Source: an uncultured Peptostreptococcaceae bacterium (GTDB lineage: Bacteria > Bacillota > Clostridia > Peptostreptococcales > Anaerovoracaceae). From it: DNA of 52,565 nt. Shown here piece after piece: positions 32,314 through 42,013 of the stretch (positions are counted from its first letter, which is position 1; every line of letters begins with the position of its first letter). Location: assembly GCA_949740445.1 (NCBI GenBank), contig CATJIF010000137.1:1-52565 (forward strand). Reading direction: 5' to 3'. The notes beneath the pieces are model-generated. The model ran no database searches and was not told where the DNA came from. It saw only the letters and a list, made by a program, of their open reading frames with translations. The translations under genes were made by a program, and so were the position numbers.

Positions 32314-32796
32314 CTATTTGCTGGCTGCTTCGATAGCAGCAATAATCTCGTCTTTTACAGCCTTTTCGTTGACTTCGATGCCTTGTTCTTTGGCATAGTC
32401 GATCAGCTCCGCTTTTTTCATGGCCTTCAGGTTGACCTTATCTGCCTTCTCTTCTTCCTTTGCGGGAGCTGCAAACACTTTACCGCCCATGGCGATCTCT
32501 TCAATTTTAACCATGGTATAAGGCTGTCTGTGGCCCTGCTTTTTTCTGTAATCCTTCTTCGCCTTGTACTTGAAGATGACTACCTTCTTGCCCTTGCCGT
32601 TCTCTACGACGGTGCCGCTGACGGCTGCGCCCTCTACGGCGGGAGTTCCTACGGTAACGGCTGCGCCGTCATTGACCACTAAAACCTTGTCGAACGTTAC
32701 TTTTTCTCCGGCCTCCACGTTCAGCTTCTCTACGGAGACTACATCTCCCTGCTGCACGCGGTACTGCTTTCCGCCGGTTTCGATTACTGCATACAT
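32314..32796 (-). CDS. rplU: 50S ribosomal protein L21 with C-terminal extension
   Basis: 160 residues against about 103 for standard L21. Residues 1-105 are L21 ([43 protein letters not shown]). The rest is an Ala/Glu/Lys linker followed by about 38 residues ([20 protein letters not shown] ... DEIIAAIEA) that look like a SAP/HeH or Rho-N-type helix-extension-helix fold. Gene order rplU-rpmA-obgE is typical. RBS GGAGGT. Confidence 0.95.
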   Translation of the reverse strand: MYAVIETGGKQYRVQQGDVVSVEKLNVEAGEKVTFDKVLVVNDGAAVTVGTPAVEGAAVSGTVVENGKGKKVVIFKYKAKKDYRKKQGHRQPYTMVKIEEIAMGGKVFAAPAKEEEKADKVNLKAMKKAELIDYAKEQGIEVNEKAVKDEIIAAIEAASK

Positions 32797-32888
32797 TTCT
32801 TCTGAGTACCTCCTCTATCCAGTCTCGCCATCGCAGGTAAGCGCCGGCTGATCCGTGCTTTTCCAACCTGTTCTGAGCGGCTTACATT
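32797..32888 (-). ncRNA. Candidate L21 leader
   Basis: The transcript from the promoter below has a structured leader of about 90 bases before rplU. Firmicutes often carry the L21 leader here. Base pairing such as GCCGGCGC/GCG segments is possible, but I could not match a consensus by eye. Confidence 0.35.
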
Positions 32889-32893
32889 CCATA

Positions 32894-32922
32894 AATATAT
32901 CATAGAAATCAATGCTTGTCAA
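32894..32922 (-). promoter_or_regulatory. Sigma-A promoter of rplU-rpmA
   Basis: On the - strand TTGACA (32917-32922), 17-base spacer, TATATT (32894-32899). The -35 is 7 bases beyond the recA stop codon. Confidence 0.9.
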
Positions 32923-32928
32923 ATATAT

Positions 32929-34113
32929 TTATTCTAAAATCACGCCATCCTCATCGACCGTAAAGGATAATTCTTCGGGCAGTCCGTCGTCTGTGCCAGC
33001 CTGCACCGGCATTGCAGCAGCAGCCGCTGCCTGCCCCGCATCCTGCGCCTCTTCTGCCTGCTGTCCGTTCTCTGCGCAAGGCCGCAGGCCCGCTTTCAGC
33101 TTTTCTTCGATCTCGGCCATAATCTCCGGATGCTCGGTCAGATAGTTCTTTACATTCTCGCGCCCCTGGCCGATGCGGTTTTTATTGTAGCTGTACCACG
33201 CGCCCGCCTTCTCTATGATCTTGGCATCCACGGCGCAATCCAAAAGGTCGCCTTCTTTGGAAATCCCCCGACCGTACATGATGTCGAACTCCGCCTGCTT
33301 AAACGGAGGCGCCACTTTGTTTTTAACGATCTTTACCCTGGTGCGGTTGCCGATGAGCTGGTCGCCGTTTTTAATGGCTTCCACCCTGCGGACATCCAGG
33401 CGCATGCTGGAATAGAATTTCAGCGCTCGGCCTCCGGTGGTGGTTTCGGGGTTTCCGAACATAATGCCCACCTTTTCGCGCAGCTGATTGATAAAAATAG
33501 CTGCCGTATTGGATTTTTTTACGATGCTCGTCAGCTTTCTCAAGGCCTGCGACATGAGGCGGGCCTGAAGCCCCACGTGGGAATCGCCCATCTCGCCCTG
33601 AATTTCCGCCTTGGGAACCAGCGCCGCCACGGAGTCGATAACCACCACGTCGATGGCGCCGCTGCGCACCAGCATTTCGCAGATCTCCAGCGCCTGCTCT
33701 CCGGTATCGGGCTGCGATACCAAAAGATCGTTGATATTTACGCCAAGCCGCGCCGCGTATTCCGGGTCCAGCGCATGCTCCGCATCAATGAAAGCCGCCT
33801 TTCCGCCCGCCTTCTGCGCCTCTGCGATAATATGTAAGGTCAGCGTCGTCTTTCCGGAGGATTCCGGCCCGTAGATTTCCGTAATCCTGCCCTTGGGAAT
33901 GCCGCCGATGCCCGTAACCAGATCCAGGCTGACAGAACCGGTAGAGATGGCATCGACTCCCATGATGCTCGTATTGTCGCCCAGCCGCATGACCGAGCCC
34001 TTTCCAAATTGCTTTTCGATCTGCGCCAGTGCAGATGTCAGGGCCTTCTCTCTCTCCTCCGCGTCTGTAATCTGCGTTACGACCGGAATGTTTTTTGTCG
34101 TATTTGAAGCCAC
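32929..34113 (-). CDS. recA: Recombinase RecA
   Basis: 394 residues from a GTG start with GGAGGAA upstream. Walker A GPESSGKT near 81, Walker [11 protein letters not shown], the QLREKVG loop L2 region and [15 protein letters not shown] are present. The acidic C-terminus is extended by an Ala/Gln-rich stretch (about 350-390). It promotes strand exchange and LexA self-cleavage. Its promoter has a LexA box. Confidence 0.98.
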   Translation of the reverse strand: MASNTTKNIPVVTQITDAEEREKALTSALAQIEKQFGKGSVMRLGDNTSIMGVDAISTGSVSLDLVTGIGGIPKGRITEIYGPESSGKTTLTLHIIAEAQKAGGKAAFIDAEHALDPEYAARLGVNINDLLVSQPDTGEQALEICEMLVRSGAIDVVVIDSVAALVPKAEIQGEMGDSHVGLQARLMSQALRKLTSIVKKSNTAAIFINQLREKVGIMFGNPETTTGGRALKFYSSMRLDVRRVEAIKNGDQLIGNRTRVKIVKNKVAPPFKQAEFDIMYGRGISKEGDLLDCAVDAKIIEKAGAWYSYNKNRIGQGRENVKNYLTEHPEIMAEIEEKLKAGLRPCAENGQQAEEAQDAGQAAAAAAMPVQAGTDDGLPEELSFTVDEDGVILE

Positions 34114-34168
34114 TTAAATTCCTCCCATTCTGCTTTTAGCCATGTGTCTGACTGCCCCGGCCAAAGGG

Positions 34169-34219
34169 GAACATCTGTTCTTTTCTCTGAATGATATCCC
34201 CTTTTTCCAGCGCAGTCAA
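34169..34219 (-). promoter_or_regulatory. recA promoter with LexA box
   Basis: On the - strand TTGACT (34214-34219), 17-base spacer, TATCAT (34191-34196). A LexA/DinR box GAACAGATGTTC (perfect half-sites, 34169-34180) lies about 10 bases downstream of the -10, over the start point. Confidence 0.88.
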
Positions 34220-34281
34220 GGAAATTTTTGTTATCTATATTTTACCAAATTTAATTTATACTGTAAAGTAATTTTTTTACA

Positions 34282-35529
34282 TTACTCAACATCTCGGTTA
34301 TCGAGCATCCGGTTGATCTTATCCAGGGCAAAGAGCACAGTGTAATTCCGGTTCCACTGCCGGTTTTTATTGTTGGTGCGCAGCTCAAAGACCTCAGCGC
34401 GCTCGTCGAAGACCACGCCCACGTAAATCAGGCCCACCGGCTTTTCTTCCGTGCCCCCCTCAGGTCCGGCGATCCCCGTTATAGAGACGCAGACCTGGCT
34501 CTTTGTCTTTTCCCTCAGCCCCAGAACCATTTCCTTCGCCGTCTGTGGGCTGACCGCTCCGCATTCTTGAAGCGTCTGCTCCGAAACGCCCAGCTCCTCG
34601 TGCTTTGCCCGGTTGCTGTAGGTGACGATGCCCCGTTCAAAGACAGCGGAAATGCCCGCAACATCGGTCAGCTTTTCGGCCAGCATGCCGCCGGTGCAGG
34701 ATTCGGCGCAGGATATGGTAATGCTGCGCGCAATCAGCTTGCCTGCCACCACTTCGGCAAGGCCCTGATCCTCTGTGCTGTAGATGTATTCCCCGATGTA
34801 TTCCCTCACGCGGGAGAGCATCTCCTCCACCGCCTGCTTTGCCTCTTCCTTTGTCGCCCGTTTCGAGGCGATGCGCAGCGTAGCCTCGCCCTCTTTGGCG
34901 TAGGTCGCAAGCGTGGGATCGTCCTGGCCGTCGATCAGGGGCAGAAGCTTTGTCTCCAGCATGGATTCGCCGATGCCAAAGGTGCGGACCGTGCAGAAGT
35001 GCAAAGCCTCCGACGACTTTTCCGCAAGCCAGGGCCCCACGCTTTCGGAGAACATAGCTGTCATCTCCGAGGGCGGTCCCGGAAGGCATATGACCGTCCT
35101 TTCCTCAAAAGTCAGCGCAAATCCGGGCGCCGTTCCGTGGTTGTTGTCGAATACGATAGCCCGCGATGGCAGCAGCGCCTGCTTTTTGTTATTCTCTGTC
35201 ATAGGGCGCTTGCGCTTCTGAAAATGGCGCAGCAACCGTTCCATGGATGGGGCGTGCTCCTGCAGCTGGTCCTGCTGCACCTGGCAGACAACCTCCTTTG
35301 TCAGATCGTCCTGCGTCGGCCCCATGCCGCCGGTAGTAATAACCAGGTCGCAGTCCTTCAGCGCCTGATGCAACAGCTCTTTCAGTCGGTCGGGATTATC
35401 GCCTACCGCGTAGTGATAGAGCACGTCGATTCCCATGGAATTCAGCTGACGGGACAGATATACGGCGTTGGTGTTGACGGTATGCCCGAACAAAAGCTCT
35501 GTTCCCACGGCTAAAATTGCGCATTTCAT
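34282..35529 (-). CDS. cinA: CinA, competence/damage-inducible protein (NMN amidohydrolase domain)
   Basis: 415 residues from the ATG with CAGGAGGA upstream. N-terminal molybdopterin-binding-like domain (1-170, AILAVGTELLFGHTVNTNAVYL, TTGGMGPTQDDLTKE) and C-terminal CinA domain (about 260-410, SCAESCTGGMLAEKLTDV, SITGIAGPEGGTEEKPVG), which in homologues deamidates nicotinamide mononucleotide. cinA-recA adjacency is common, but here recA has its own SOS promoter. Confidence 0.96.
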   Translation of the reverse strand: MKCAILAVGTELLFGHTVNTNAVYLSRQLNSMGIDVLYHYAVGDNPDRLKELLHQALKDCDLVITTGGMGPTQDDLTKEVVCQVQQDQLQEHAPSMERLLRHFQKRKRPMTENNKKQALLPSRAIVFDNNHGTAPGFALTFEERTVICLPGPPSEMTAMFSESVGPWLAEKSSEALHFCTVRTFGIGESMLETKLLPLIDGQDDPTLATYAKEGEATLRIASKRATKEEAKQAVEEMLSRVREYIGEYIYSTEDQGLAEVVAGKLIARSITISCAESCTGGMLAEKLTDVAGISAVFERGIVTYSNRAKHEELGVSEQTLQECGAVSPQTAKEMVLGLREKTKSQVCVSITGIAGPEGGTEEKPVGLIYVGVVFDERAEVFELRTNNKNRQWNRNYTVLFALDKINRMLDNRDVE

Positions 35530-35605
35530 GTTCGTTTTCCTCCTGTATTCCGCTTTCCGCCCGCACAAGCTGCGCGGGCCGGGCTCTTTTCTGCCTCCCA
35601 TAGTA

Positions 35606-36136
35606 TTACATGGAAAATACATTTCTATTCTGATAGATGTATTCCGCGCCCGACACGATGGTCATTACCAGCGAAGCCCACAAAAACCCTTGAGCTGCAA
35701 GCGAAAGGATTCTTACGTCAGGCAGTACACCCACAAGCAGCAAAAGCGGCACGGCGATCATCTGCAGCACCGTCTTGATTTTCCCGCTCATCCCCGCGGC
35801 TACGACAATCCCCTCGGATGCGGCCACGGTGCGCATGCCTGCCACGGCAAATTCCCTGGCTAAAATGATAATGAGCATAAAGCCGGGAACCGTGCCGTCC
35901 TCCACCATCATGCAGAAGGCGGAGTAGACTAAAATTTTATCGGCCAGCGGGTCCATGATCTTTCCAAAATTCGTAATCAGATTGTATTTCCTCGCGATCT
36001 GCCCATCTAGCATATCGGTTAAGGAAGCGGCGATAAACAAAAGGAATGCCGCCAGCGCATAGCCTTTTATATAGCAGAAGATAAAAAACGGCACGGCGAT
36101 CACTCTCGCCACGGTCAGCTTATTCGGCAGGTTCAT
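35606..36136 (-). CDS. pgsA: CDP-diacylglycerol-glycerol-3-phosphate 3-phosphatidyltransferase PgsA
   Basis: 176 residues from the ATG after GGAGG; it overlaps the rimO stop by 17 bases. Multi-pass membrane protein with the CDP-alcohol phosphotransferase motif D41-x2-DG-x2-AR-x8-G-x3-D-x3-D66 (DMLDGQIAR ... GKIMDPLAD). Makes phosphatidylglycerol phosphate. Confidence 0.96.
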   Translation of the reverse strand: MNLPNKLTVARVIAVPFFIFCYIKGYALAAFLLFIAASLTDMLDGQIARKYNLITNFGKIMDPLADKILVYSAFCMMVEDGTVPGFMLIIILAREFAVAGMRTVAASEGIVVAAGMSGKIKTVLQMIAVPLLLLVGVLPDVRILSLAAQGFLWASLVMTIVSGAEYIYQNRNVFSM

Positions 36137-37460
36137 AAGGGGCCTCCACTTCCTCTCCAATCAAATCGTAGTCAAAGGCATCGGTGATGCGCACGAATAC
36201 GAACTCTCCAGGAATCAGCTCGCGCTCCGAGGTAAACAGCACCGCATTGTCGATGTCCGGCGCATCGTAGCGCGTGCGGCCGGCATAGCTTCCGTCGCCG
36301 TCCTCCGCCTCCACCAATACCTCCAGCACCTGGCCGATTTTTTTGCGGTTGTGCTCCAGAGAAATCGAGCACTGCAGCGCCATCAGCTCGTCTCTGCGCT
36401 TCTGCTTGGTCTGTTCGCGCACCTGCCCCTTCATGGAAGCCGCCAGCGTCCCCTCCTCTCTCGAGTAGGGGAACACGCCCAAGCGTTCGAATTTCTGCGT
36501 GCGAACAAAGCGCTCCAGCTGGGCGAAATCCGCCTTTGTCTCGCCGGGAAGCCCCGCAATCAGCGTAGTGCGGATGTGGATGTCCGGAATGGCCTTGCGC
36601 AGCTTTGCGATGGTTTCTTTAATCGAAGCTTCCGTGGATTTGCGGTTCATTTCCTGCAAAATCCTGTCGTTGCAGTGCTGCAGAGGGATGTCGATGTAGT
36701 GGCATATCTTGGGCTCCTGCGCCATCACGCGAATCAGCTCGTCGGTAATGCGTTCCTCGTAGCAGTACAGCAGGCGGACCCAGTGGATGCCCTCGATGCG
36801 GCAAACCTTCCGCAGAAGCTCCGGCAGCCGGTATTCCCCGTACAGGTCCACGCCGTAATTCGTAACATCCTGGGCAATGAGGACGACCTCCCGGCAGCCC
36901 TCCCGGGCCAGCTGTTCAATCTCCTCCACCACGTTTTCCATCCGTCGGCTGCGGTACCTGCCGCGGATAAAGGGAATGATGCAGTAGGAACAGACATTGT
37001 CGCATCCTTCGGCGATCTTTACTGACGCCGTGTAAGCCGCCTCCTCCGTTCGCCAGCGCTGCCCCATTTCCGCATAGGCTGTTCCGCAGTCGCCGGCATA
37101 GGCCTGGCGTTGCCCCTTTCGATACCCGGCCAGAATCTCCGGCAGTTTTTCGTAATCGTTGACGCCCAAAAACAGATCCACTTCCGGCATCTGCTTCAGC
37201 AGCTGTTTGCTGTAGCGCTGGCTTAAGCATCCGGATACCGCCAAAAGGGCGTCTTTTCTCTTCAACTGCGCCATTTCAAATATGGCGTCGATGGACTGCT
37301 CCTTGGCATCGTTGATGAAGCAGCAGGTGTTCACCAGAATCACATCCGCCTGTTCGGGGCTTTCCGCCATCTGATGGCCCGCCCGGGTTAAAATGCCCGC
37401 CACCCCCTCGGAATCTACGGTGTTTTTTTCGCATCCCAATGTATTGATATAGAATTTCAC
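36120..37460 (-). CDS. rimO: Ribosomal protein S12 methylthiotransferase RimO
   Basis: 446 residues from the GTG at 37460, which has AAGGAG 11 bases upstream and begins VKFYINTLGCEKN like other RimO proteins; an in-frame GTG at 37496 would add 12 lysine-rich residues and overlap ftsK by 14 bases. MTTase domain cysteines (TLGCEKN, NTCCFI, SGCLSQ), radical SAM motif CDNVCSYC, C-terminal TRAM domain (about 375-440). Adds a methylthio group to Asp of S12. Confidence 0.95.
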   Translation of the reverse strand: MKFYINTLGCEKNTVDSEGVAGILTRAGHQMAESPEQADVILVNTCCFINDAKEQSIDAIFEMAQLKRKDALLAVSGCLSQRYSKQLLKQMPEVDLFLGVNDYEKLPEILAGYRKGQRQAYAGDCGTAYAEMGQRWRTEEAAYTASVKIAEGCDNVCSYCIIPFIRGRYRSRRMENVVEEIEQLAREGCREVVLIAQDVTNYGVDLYGEYRLPELLRKVCRIEGIHWVRLLYCYEERITDELIRVMAQEPKICHYIDIPLQHCNDRILQEMNRKSTEASIKETIAKLRKAIPDIHIRTTLIAGLPGETKADFAQLERFVRTQKFERLGVFPYSREEGTLAASMKGQVREQTKQKRRDELMALQCSISLEHNRKKIGQVLEVLVEAEDGDGSYAGRTRYDAPDIDNAVLFTSERELIPGEFVFVRITDAFDYDLIGEEVEAPYEPAE

Positions 37461-37482
37461 TTGCTCTTTTTCTCCTTGCTTT

Positions 37483-40251
37483 TTACGCTTCTTCACCTTC
37501 TGCTTCTTCCGCCTGCTGCCCCATGGCTTCCAGTTCTGCCACGCTGACCAGCACCTTGCGCGGGCGGCTTCCGTCCGCTGCCCCGATAATCCCTCTGGCT
37601 TCCATCATGTCCACCAGGCGCGCGGCCCGGTTATAGCCGATGCGGAACCGCCGCTGCAGCATGGATACGGAAGCCTGCTCCGCCCGGACCACGGTTTCGA
37701 TGGCCTCTGCCAAAAGCTCGTCTGTCTCCTCTTCCTGATGGCCGGGCTCGGACTGCGCCCGTTCGATGGAATGCAGCACGTCGGCCGCGTACTCTGTCTC
37801 CACCGCCATGGGCTTTAAGTGCTCGATGACATTGTGCACCTCTTGGTCGGAGATAAAGCAGCCCTGCACGCGGGTGGGCTTGGCCATGCCCAGCGGGTTG
37901 AAGAGCATGTCGCCCTTCCCCACGAGCTTTTCCGCGCCGGCCATGTCCAGTATCGTGCGGGAGTCGAACTGCGACGACACGGCAAAGGCGATCCGCGAAG
38001 GGATATTTGCCTTGATTACACCGGTAATGACATCTACCGAAGGCCGCTGGGTGGCTACCACCAGGTGCATGCCCGCGGCTCTGGCCAGGGCTGCCAGCCG
38101 GCTGATGGACTCCTCCACTTGGGCCGGCGATGCCAGCATCAGATCCGCCAGCTCGTCGATGATGATAACGATCTGCGGCATAAATTTATCGTCTTCGCCC
38201 CTGCCTTTTACCGTTTCGTTGTAAGAGGCCAGGTCGCGCACGCCCTCCTGCGCAAATTTTTTATAGCGGTCGTTCATCTCCGCCACAGCCCAACTCAACG
38301 CTGCGGACGCCTTCGAAGGCTCCGTTACCACCGGAATCAGCAGATGGGGGATGCCGTTGTAATTGGAAAGCTCCACCACCTTGGGGTCGATGAGAACGAA
38401 TTTTACCTCTTCCGGTGTGGCGTGGTAGAGGATGCTGATGATGAGGCTGTTGATGCAGACGCTCTTTCCCGAGCCGGTGGAGCCGGCGATCAACAGGTGG
38501 GGCATGGATTTTAAGTCCGCTACGATGCACTTTCCGGCGATGTCCTTTCCTACGGCAAAGGATATCTTGGATTTCGCCTCCTTAAATTCTTTGGAATCCA
38601 CGATTTCGCGGATGGTAACCATGTTGATCTTCTCGTTTTCTACCTCGATGCCCACCGCAGCTTTACCGGGAATGGGCGCTTCGATTCGAATGCTCTTGGC
38701 CTCTAAATTCAGCGCGATATCGTCGGCCAGGCGGACGATGCTGTTGACCTTGACGCCGGTGCTGGGCTGTATTTCGTAGCGCGTAACCGCCGGCCCCCTG
38801 GTGACCTGCAATACTCTGGCATTGACGTTGAAATTGTGCAGCGTTTCCTCCAGCTTTTGCGCTTTCGCCTGAAGATCCGCCTTTTCGCCGGAATTATTTC
38901 CGCGGTTGGGGCGGTTGAGCAGGTCGATTGCGGGCGGCTGGTAAGGTTTGGGCTTCGGCTTGCTTTCTGCTGCGGCCGGGATGTCCTCTGCTTTTGGCTG
39001 CGCCTTTGGCAACGGCGCCGCTTCCGGATGCCAAGCGGTGCCGTCCTTTTCTGCCGTTTCAGCAAAAAGCGGCGGCTTCGGCGCGGAAGTAATTTCTGCT
39101 TTTTCCGCAGGGGCCGCATCTTCCGCAAGCCCTGTGTTCAGCGCCGCCTTTTCCGCTGCCTCCCCTTCCGGCGCATCGAATGCCTCTTCTTCCTCCGGCG
39201 GAAGGCCGAAGCTCACCGGCGCATCTTCTACAAGCCCCACGGGGGTCAGCCCCTTGCCGGGTTCCACCGGGGAAGGCTCTTCGATCCCCAGGCCATCGCT
39301 TACGCCCCTGGATTCGAACAGGGTATCGTCCTTCATGTAATCGAGGATTTTCATCTGCCCCTTGGAGATGGTTCCGGGCCGCTGCCCCGGCCGCTTTCCC
39401 GGTCTTGGGCGCAGCTGCGGCGGCTCTGCCTGCGAATCGTCGAGCAGTATGACGGGCTCTGAAGCTATCCCGAGTGGCTCCTGCACTTGTTCTTCCGCCG
39501 TTTCCCTCTGTTTTTTCCCTTTTCCGGCAGCGGATCTCTGCTTTTTTGCAGGCGGCTCCTGCATTGCTTCTTCCTGCTGAAGGGCCTCTTCCTGCAAAAT
39601 TTCCTCCGCCTGCTCCCGCTGCGTTCTCAAAAGTTCCCTGCGCGTTTTCAGGCTGTCGAAGAAGGCGCTGATGGGCGTGTTAATCAGCAGGAGCGCGCAG
39701 ACGAGGATAATCACGCTGCAAAAAATCCATAAACCGGTCTTGCCGACGATCTTCGTCAGCCCAAAGCCGATGAGCATGCCAAAGGCCCCGGCGCTTTCCC
39801 CCAGCTTTCCCGCGGCAAAGCTTTCCGCGAGAAAACCCAGCCCGAACGTATCCGTCTCTTGGATGCAGAAGGCAGAGTTAATGACCGATGCCATTAAAAA
39901 GATCAGCGCCAGGCAGATGCCGGAGCGCAGTCCGATGTGCGCCGCCTGCCTGGCAAACAGCAAGATCCCATATACAATCAGGTAGTACGGCAGTATATAC
40001 GCCACGATGCCGAACATCCCCATTAAAAAGCTCTTAATAGCAGCGCCGATGATCCCTGCTGCCGAAGTCTGCACCGCGATGGCTAAAAACACCCCGCAGG
40101 CGATGAATATCATCGACCAGATTTCGTCGTGAAGCCGGCTCTGCCGCAGGATTTCCTCCTTTTGCCGCGCCGAGGCCGCCTTCTTTTTCGCCTTGCTTGC
40201 TGCACTGGAAGTCCCGGCAGACCTGGCAGTCTTTTTCTTTGGTTCTGACAT
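37483..40251 (-). CDS. ftsK: DNA translocase FtsK/SpoIIIE
   Basis: 922 residues. N-terminal membrane segments between about 45 and 200; a long low-complexity Pro/Ala/Glu/Lys linker (about 210-480); motor domain with Walker A GSTGSGKS (about 587) and [10 protein letters not shown]-terminal gamma winged helix (about 850-910) that reads KOPS/SRS sites. It pumps chromosomal DNA through septa in division and in sporulation. RBS GGAGGAGA. Upstream is an extended -10 promoter overlapping that of dapA. Confidence 0.97.
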   Translation of the reverse strand: MSEPKKKTARSAGTSSAASKAKKKAASARQKEEILRQSRLHDEIWSMIFIACGVFLAIAVQTSAAGIIGAAIKSFLMGMFGIVAYILPYYLIVYGILLFARQAAHIGLRSGICLALIFLMASVINSAFCIQETDTFGLGFLAESFAAGKLGESAGAFGMLIGFGLTKIVGKTGLWIFCSVIILVCALLLINTPISAFFDSLKTRRELLRTQREQAEEILQEEALQQEEAMQEPPAKKQRSAAGKGKKQRETAEEQVQEPLGIASEPVILLDDSQAEPPQLRPRPGKRPGQRPGTISKGQMKILDYMKDDTLFESRGVSDGLGIEEPSPVEPGKGLTPVGLVEDAPVSFGLPPEEEEAFDAPEGEAAEKAALNTGLAEDAAPAEKAEITSAPKPPLFAETAEKDGTAWHPEAAPLPKAQPKAEDIPAAAESKPKPKPYQPPAIDLLNRPNRGNNSGEKADLQAKAQKLEETLHNFNVNARVLQVTRGPAVTRYEIQPSTGVKVNSIVRLADDIALNLEAKSIRIEAPIPGKAAVGIEVENEKINMVTIREIVDSKEFKEAKSKISFAVGKDIAGKCIVADLKSMPHLLIAGSTGSGKSVCINSLIISILYHATPEEVKFVLIDPKVVELSNYNGIPHLLIPVVTEPSKASAALSWAVAEMNDRYKKFAQEGVRDLASYNETVKGRGEDDKFMPQIVIIIDELADLMLASPAQVEESISRLAALARAAGMHLVVATQRPSVDVITGVIKANIPSRIAFAVSSQFDSRTILDMAGAEKLVGKGDMLFNPLGMAKPTRVQGCFISDQEVHNVIEHLKPMAVETEYAADVLHSIERAQSEPGHQEEETDELLAEAIETVVRAEQASVSMLQRRFRIGYNRAARLVDMMEARGIIGAADGSRPRKVLVSVAELEAMGQQAEEAEGEEA

Positions 40252-40270
40252 GTTCTCCTCCGTACCCGTA

Positions 40271-40300
40271 TTGCTCGTACTTTTTTACCGGAATATTATA
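40271..40300. promoter_or_regulatory. Overlapping divergent promoters of ftsK and dapA
   Basis: + strand: TTGCTC (40271-40276), 17-base spacer, TATTAT (40294-40299), towards dapA. - strand: TGG-TATAAT, -10 at 40295-40300, towards ftsK. The two -10 boxes share five positions, so only one polymerase can be bound. The dapA transcript would carry a leader of about 175 bases in which I recognise no riboswitch. Confidence 0.6.
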
Positions 40301-40480
40301 CCACAAATCCCCTGTAAAACATAACATATTTTAAGAAACACAAAATGGAAAACAGCGGCCGGAACTCATCTCCTGCTGCTCCGCAATCCGCTGTCCTGTG
40401 TATATCCGCCTGTCCCCCAGACGCGGGGCTTATGCCCCCGAAGGGAACGATTTCAACGATCAAAGAAAGAAGGTTTTGCT

Positions 40481-41371
40481 ATGCCACTGTTTCAGGGAAC
40501 CGCCGTCGCTTTAGCGACGCCTTTTCGGGACGGCGCGCCGGATTTTGCGGCGCTGGAACGCCTGATTGAATTTCAGTTAGAAAACCACATTGATGCCCTT
40601 GTCAGCTGCGGCACGACAGGAGAAGCCTCCACGCTTTCCATGGAGGAGCAGATCCAGATCGTGCAGTTTACCGTCGCAAAGGCCGCCGGCCGCGTCCCTG
40701 TCATCGCAGGCGCAGGCAAAAACGATACGGCCAGCGCTTTAGCCGCAGCCAGGGCCATGGAATACGCCGGAGCTGACGGCCTTCTGATGGTTACCCCCTA
40801 CTACAACAAGTGCTCAGAGCAGGGATTGATCCGCCATTACATAACCATCGCCGACCAGCTGAGCTGCCCTGTCATCCTCTATTCCGTACCGTCGCGCACC
40901 GGCGTCAATATCAGCCCTTCTGCCGTCTCTGTCCTGTCGCGCCATCCCAACATCTGCGGCATTAAAGAAGCCTCCGGCAACATATCGCAAATCGTGGAGA
41001 TTTCCAAGTATTGCAGCGAAAACTTTGCCCTCTATTCCGGCAACGACGACTCCGTCGTTCCCCTTTTATCCATGGGAGGCAGCGGCGTGATTTCCACGGC
41101 CGCCAATGTAATCCCGCAGGCCATGCACGATATGACGCAGGCCTGGTTCTTCGGAAAGCCTCAGGAAGCCTGCCGCCTGCAGCGGGAATACAAGGCTCTG
41201 ATCGACGCGCTGTTTTGCGAGGTCAACCCCATTCCCGTCAAGTATGCGCTCCACCTGATGGGCTTTATGGAAGAGGAATACCGGCTGCCGCTCTGCCCGC
41301 CCTCGGATGCCGCAAAAGAGCGGATTCAAAAAACGCTTGCGGATTACGGGCTTGTTTCGCAAAACGCCTGA
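40481..41371 (+). CDS. dapA: 4-hydroxy-tetrahydrodipicolinate synthase DapA
   Basis: 296 residues, RBS AGAAGG. TIM-barrel aldolase of the DHDPS family: GTTGEAST at 44-51, YYNKCSEQG at 107-115, Y134 and Schiff-base K162 in IKEASGN. It condenses pyruvate and aspartate semialdehyde for lysine, peptidoglycan and (in spore-formers) dipicolinate. The gene stands alone on the + strand, with no dapB or asd beside it. Confidence 0.95.
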   Translation: MPLFQGTAVALATPFRDGAPDFAALERLIEFQLENHIDALVSCGTTGEASTLSMEEQIQIVQFTVAKAAGRVPVIAGAGKNDTASALAAARAMEYAGADGLLMVTPYYNKCSEQGLIRHYITIADQLSCPVILYSVPSRTGVNISPSAVSVLSRHPNICGIKEASGNISQIVEISKYCSENFALYSGNDDSVVPLLSMGGSGVISTAANVIPQAMHDMTQAWFFGKPQEACRLQREYKALIDALFCEVNPIPVKYALHLMGFMEEEYRLPLCPPSDAAKERIQKTLADYGLVSQNA

Positions 41372-41390
41372 GGTTTCTTTTGTGCCCGGA

Positions 41391-41954
41391 TTACAGCAGC
41401 CCCAGGTGCTCCGTTAAAATCTTTATTCCCATGCACACGAGCACCAGGCCGCCCAAAAGCTCTGCCCCGCCCTTGAGCCGGCCGCCAGCCAGGCGGCCGG
41501 CAGCTACGCCTGCAGCGGATAAAGCAAAGGTCGTGGTGCCGATCATAGCCGCTGCCCGGCCGATGTCCACCTGCAAAAAAGCAAAGGTAACGCCTATCGC
41601 CAGCGCGTCGATGCTAGTCGCCACGGCCAGGGGCAGCATAACGCCCGGCGAAAAGGAATCTTCCATCGCCTCTTCCTCCTGGCTGCGCGATTCTCTTATC
41701 ATATTGACGCCGATCAGCGTCAGAAGCCCGAAGGCGATCCAGTGGTCCACGCTGACGATCAGGGACTGGAAGTTAGCGCCCAGAACGTAGCCGAGCAGAG
41801 GCATCAACGCCTGAAAGCCTCCGAAATAGAGGCCGGTAATCAGCGCGTGCCCCGGACGCAGCCGCCCTTTTACGGACAGGCCCTTGCAGATGGATACGGC
41901 AAAGGCATCCATGGAGAGCCCCACGGCGATGATGAATAGTTCTGCTGAGTTCAT
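41391..41954 (-). CDS. mntP: Manganese efflux pump MntP
   Basis: 187 residues, six membrane segments in two similar halves. The MntP/UPF0059 signatures are present: GLSMDAFAVSICKGL at the N-terminus and ATSIDALAIGVTFAF in the second half, each with the conserved aspartate. Exports Mn2+. Converges on dapA, 19 bases apart. No Mn riboswitch is visible in the 59 bases before it. Confidence 0.95.
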   Translation of the reverse strand: MNSAELFIIAVGLSMDAFAVSICKGLSVKGRLRPGHALITGLYFGGFQALMPLLGYVLGANFQSLIVSVDHWIAFGLLTLIGVNMIRESRSQEEEAMEDSFSPGVMLPLAVATSIDALAIGVTFAFLQVDIGRAAAMIGTTTFALSAAGVAAGRLAGGRLKGGAELLGGLVLVCMGIKILTEHLGLL

Positions 41955-42013
41955 AGTCTATACTCCCTGCGCCGCCTTAAGGCGGCGCTTTGCAAGATGC
42001 GGCGCGAGGTTGG

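Noticed and set aside
34567-35514. 315-residue open frame on the + strand
   Set aside because: It is antisense to cinA; low-complexity composition and no family motifs. The - strand frame is plainly CinA.
40306-40480. Lysine riboswitch before dapA
   Set aside because: The leader length fits, but none of the conserved lysine-riboswitch core segments could be found by eye.
41955-42013. Manganese (yybP-ykoY) riboswitch before mntP
   Set aside because: Only 59 bases lie between mntP and the preceding gene and they show no such structure.
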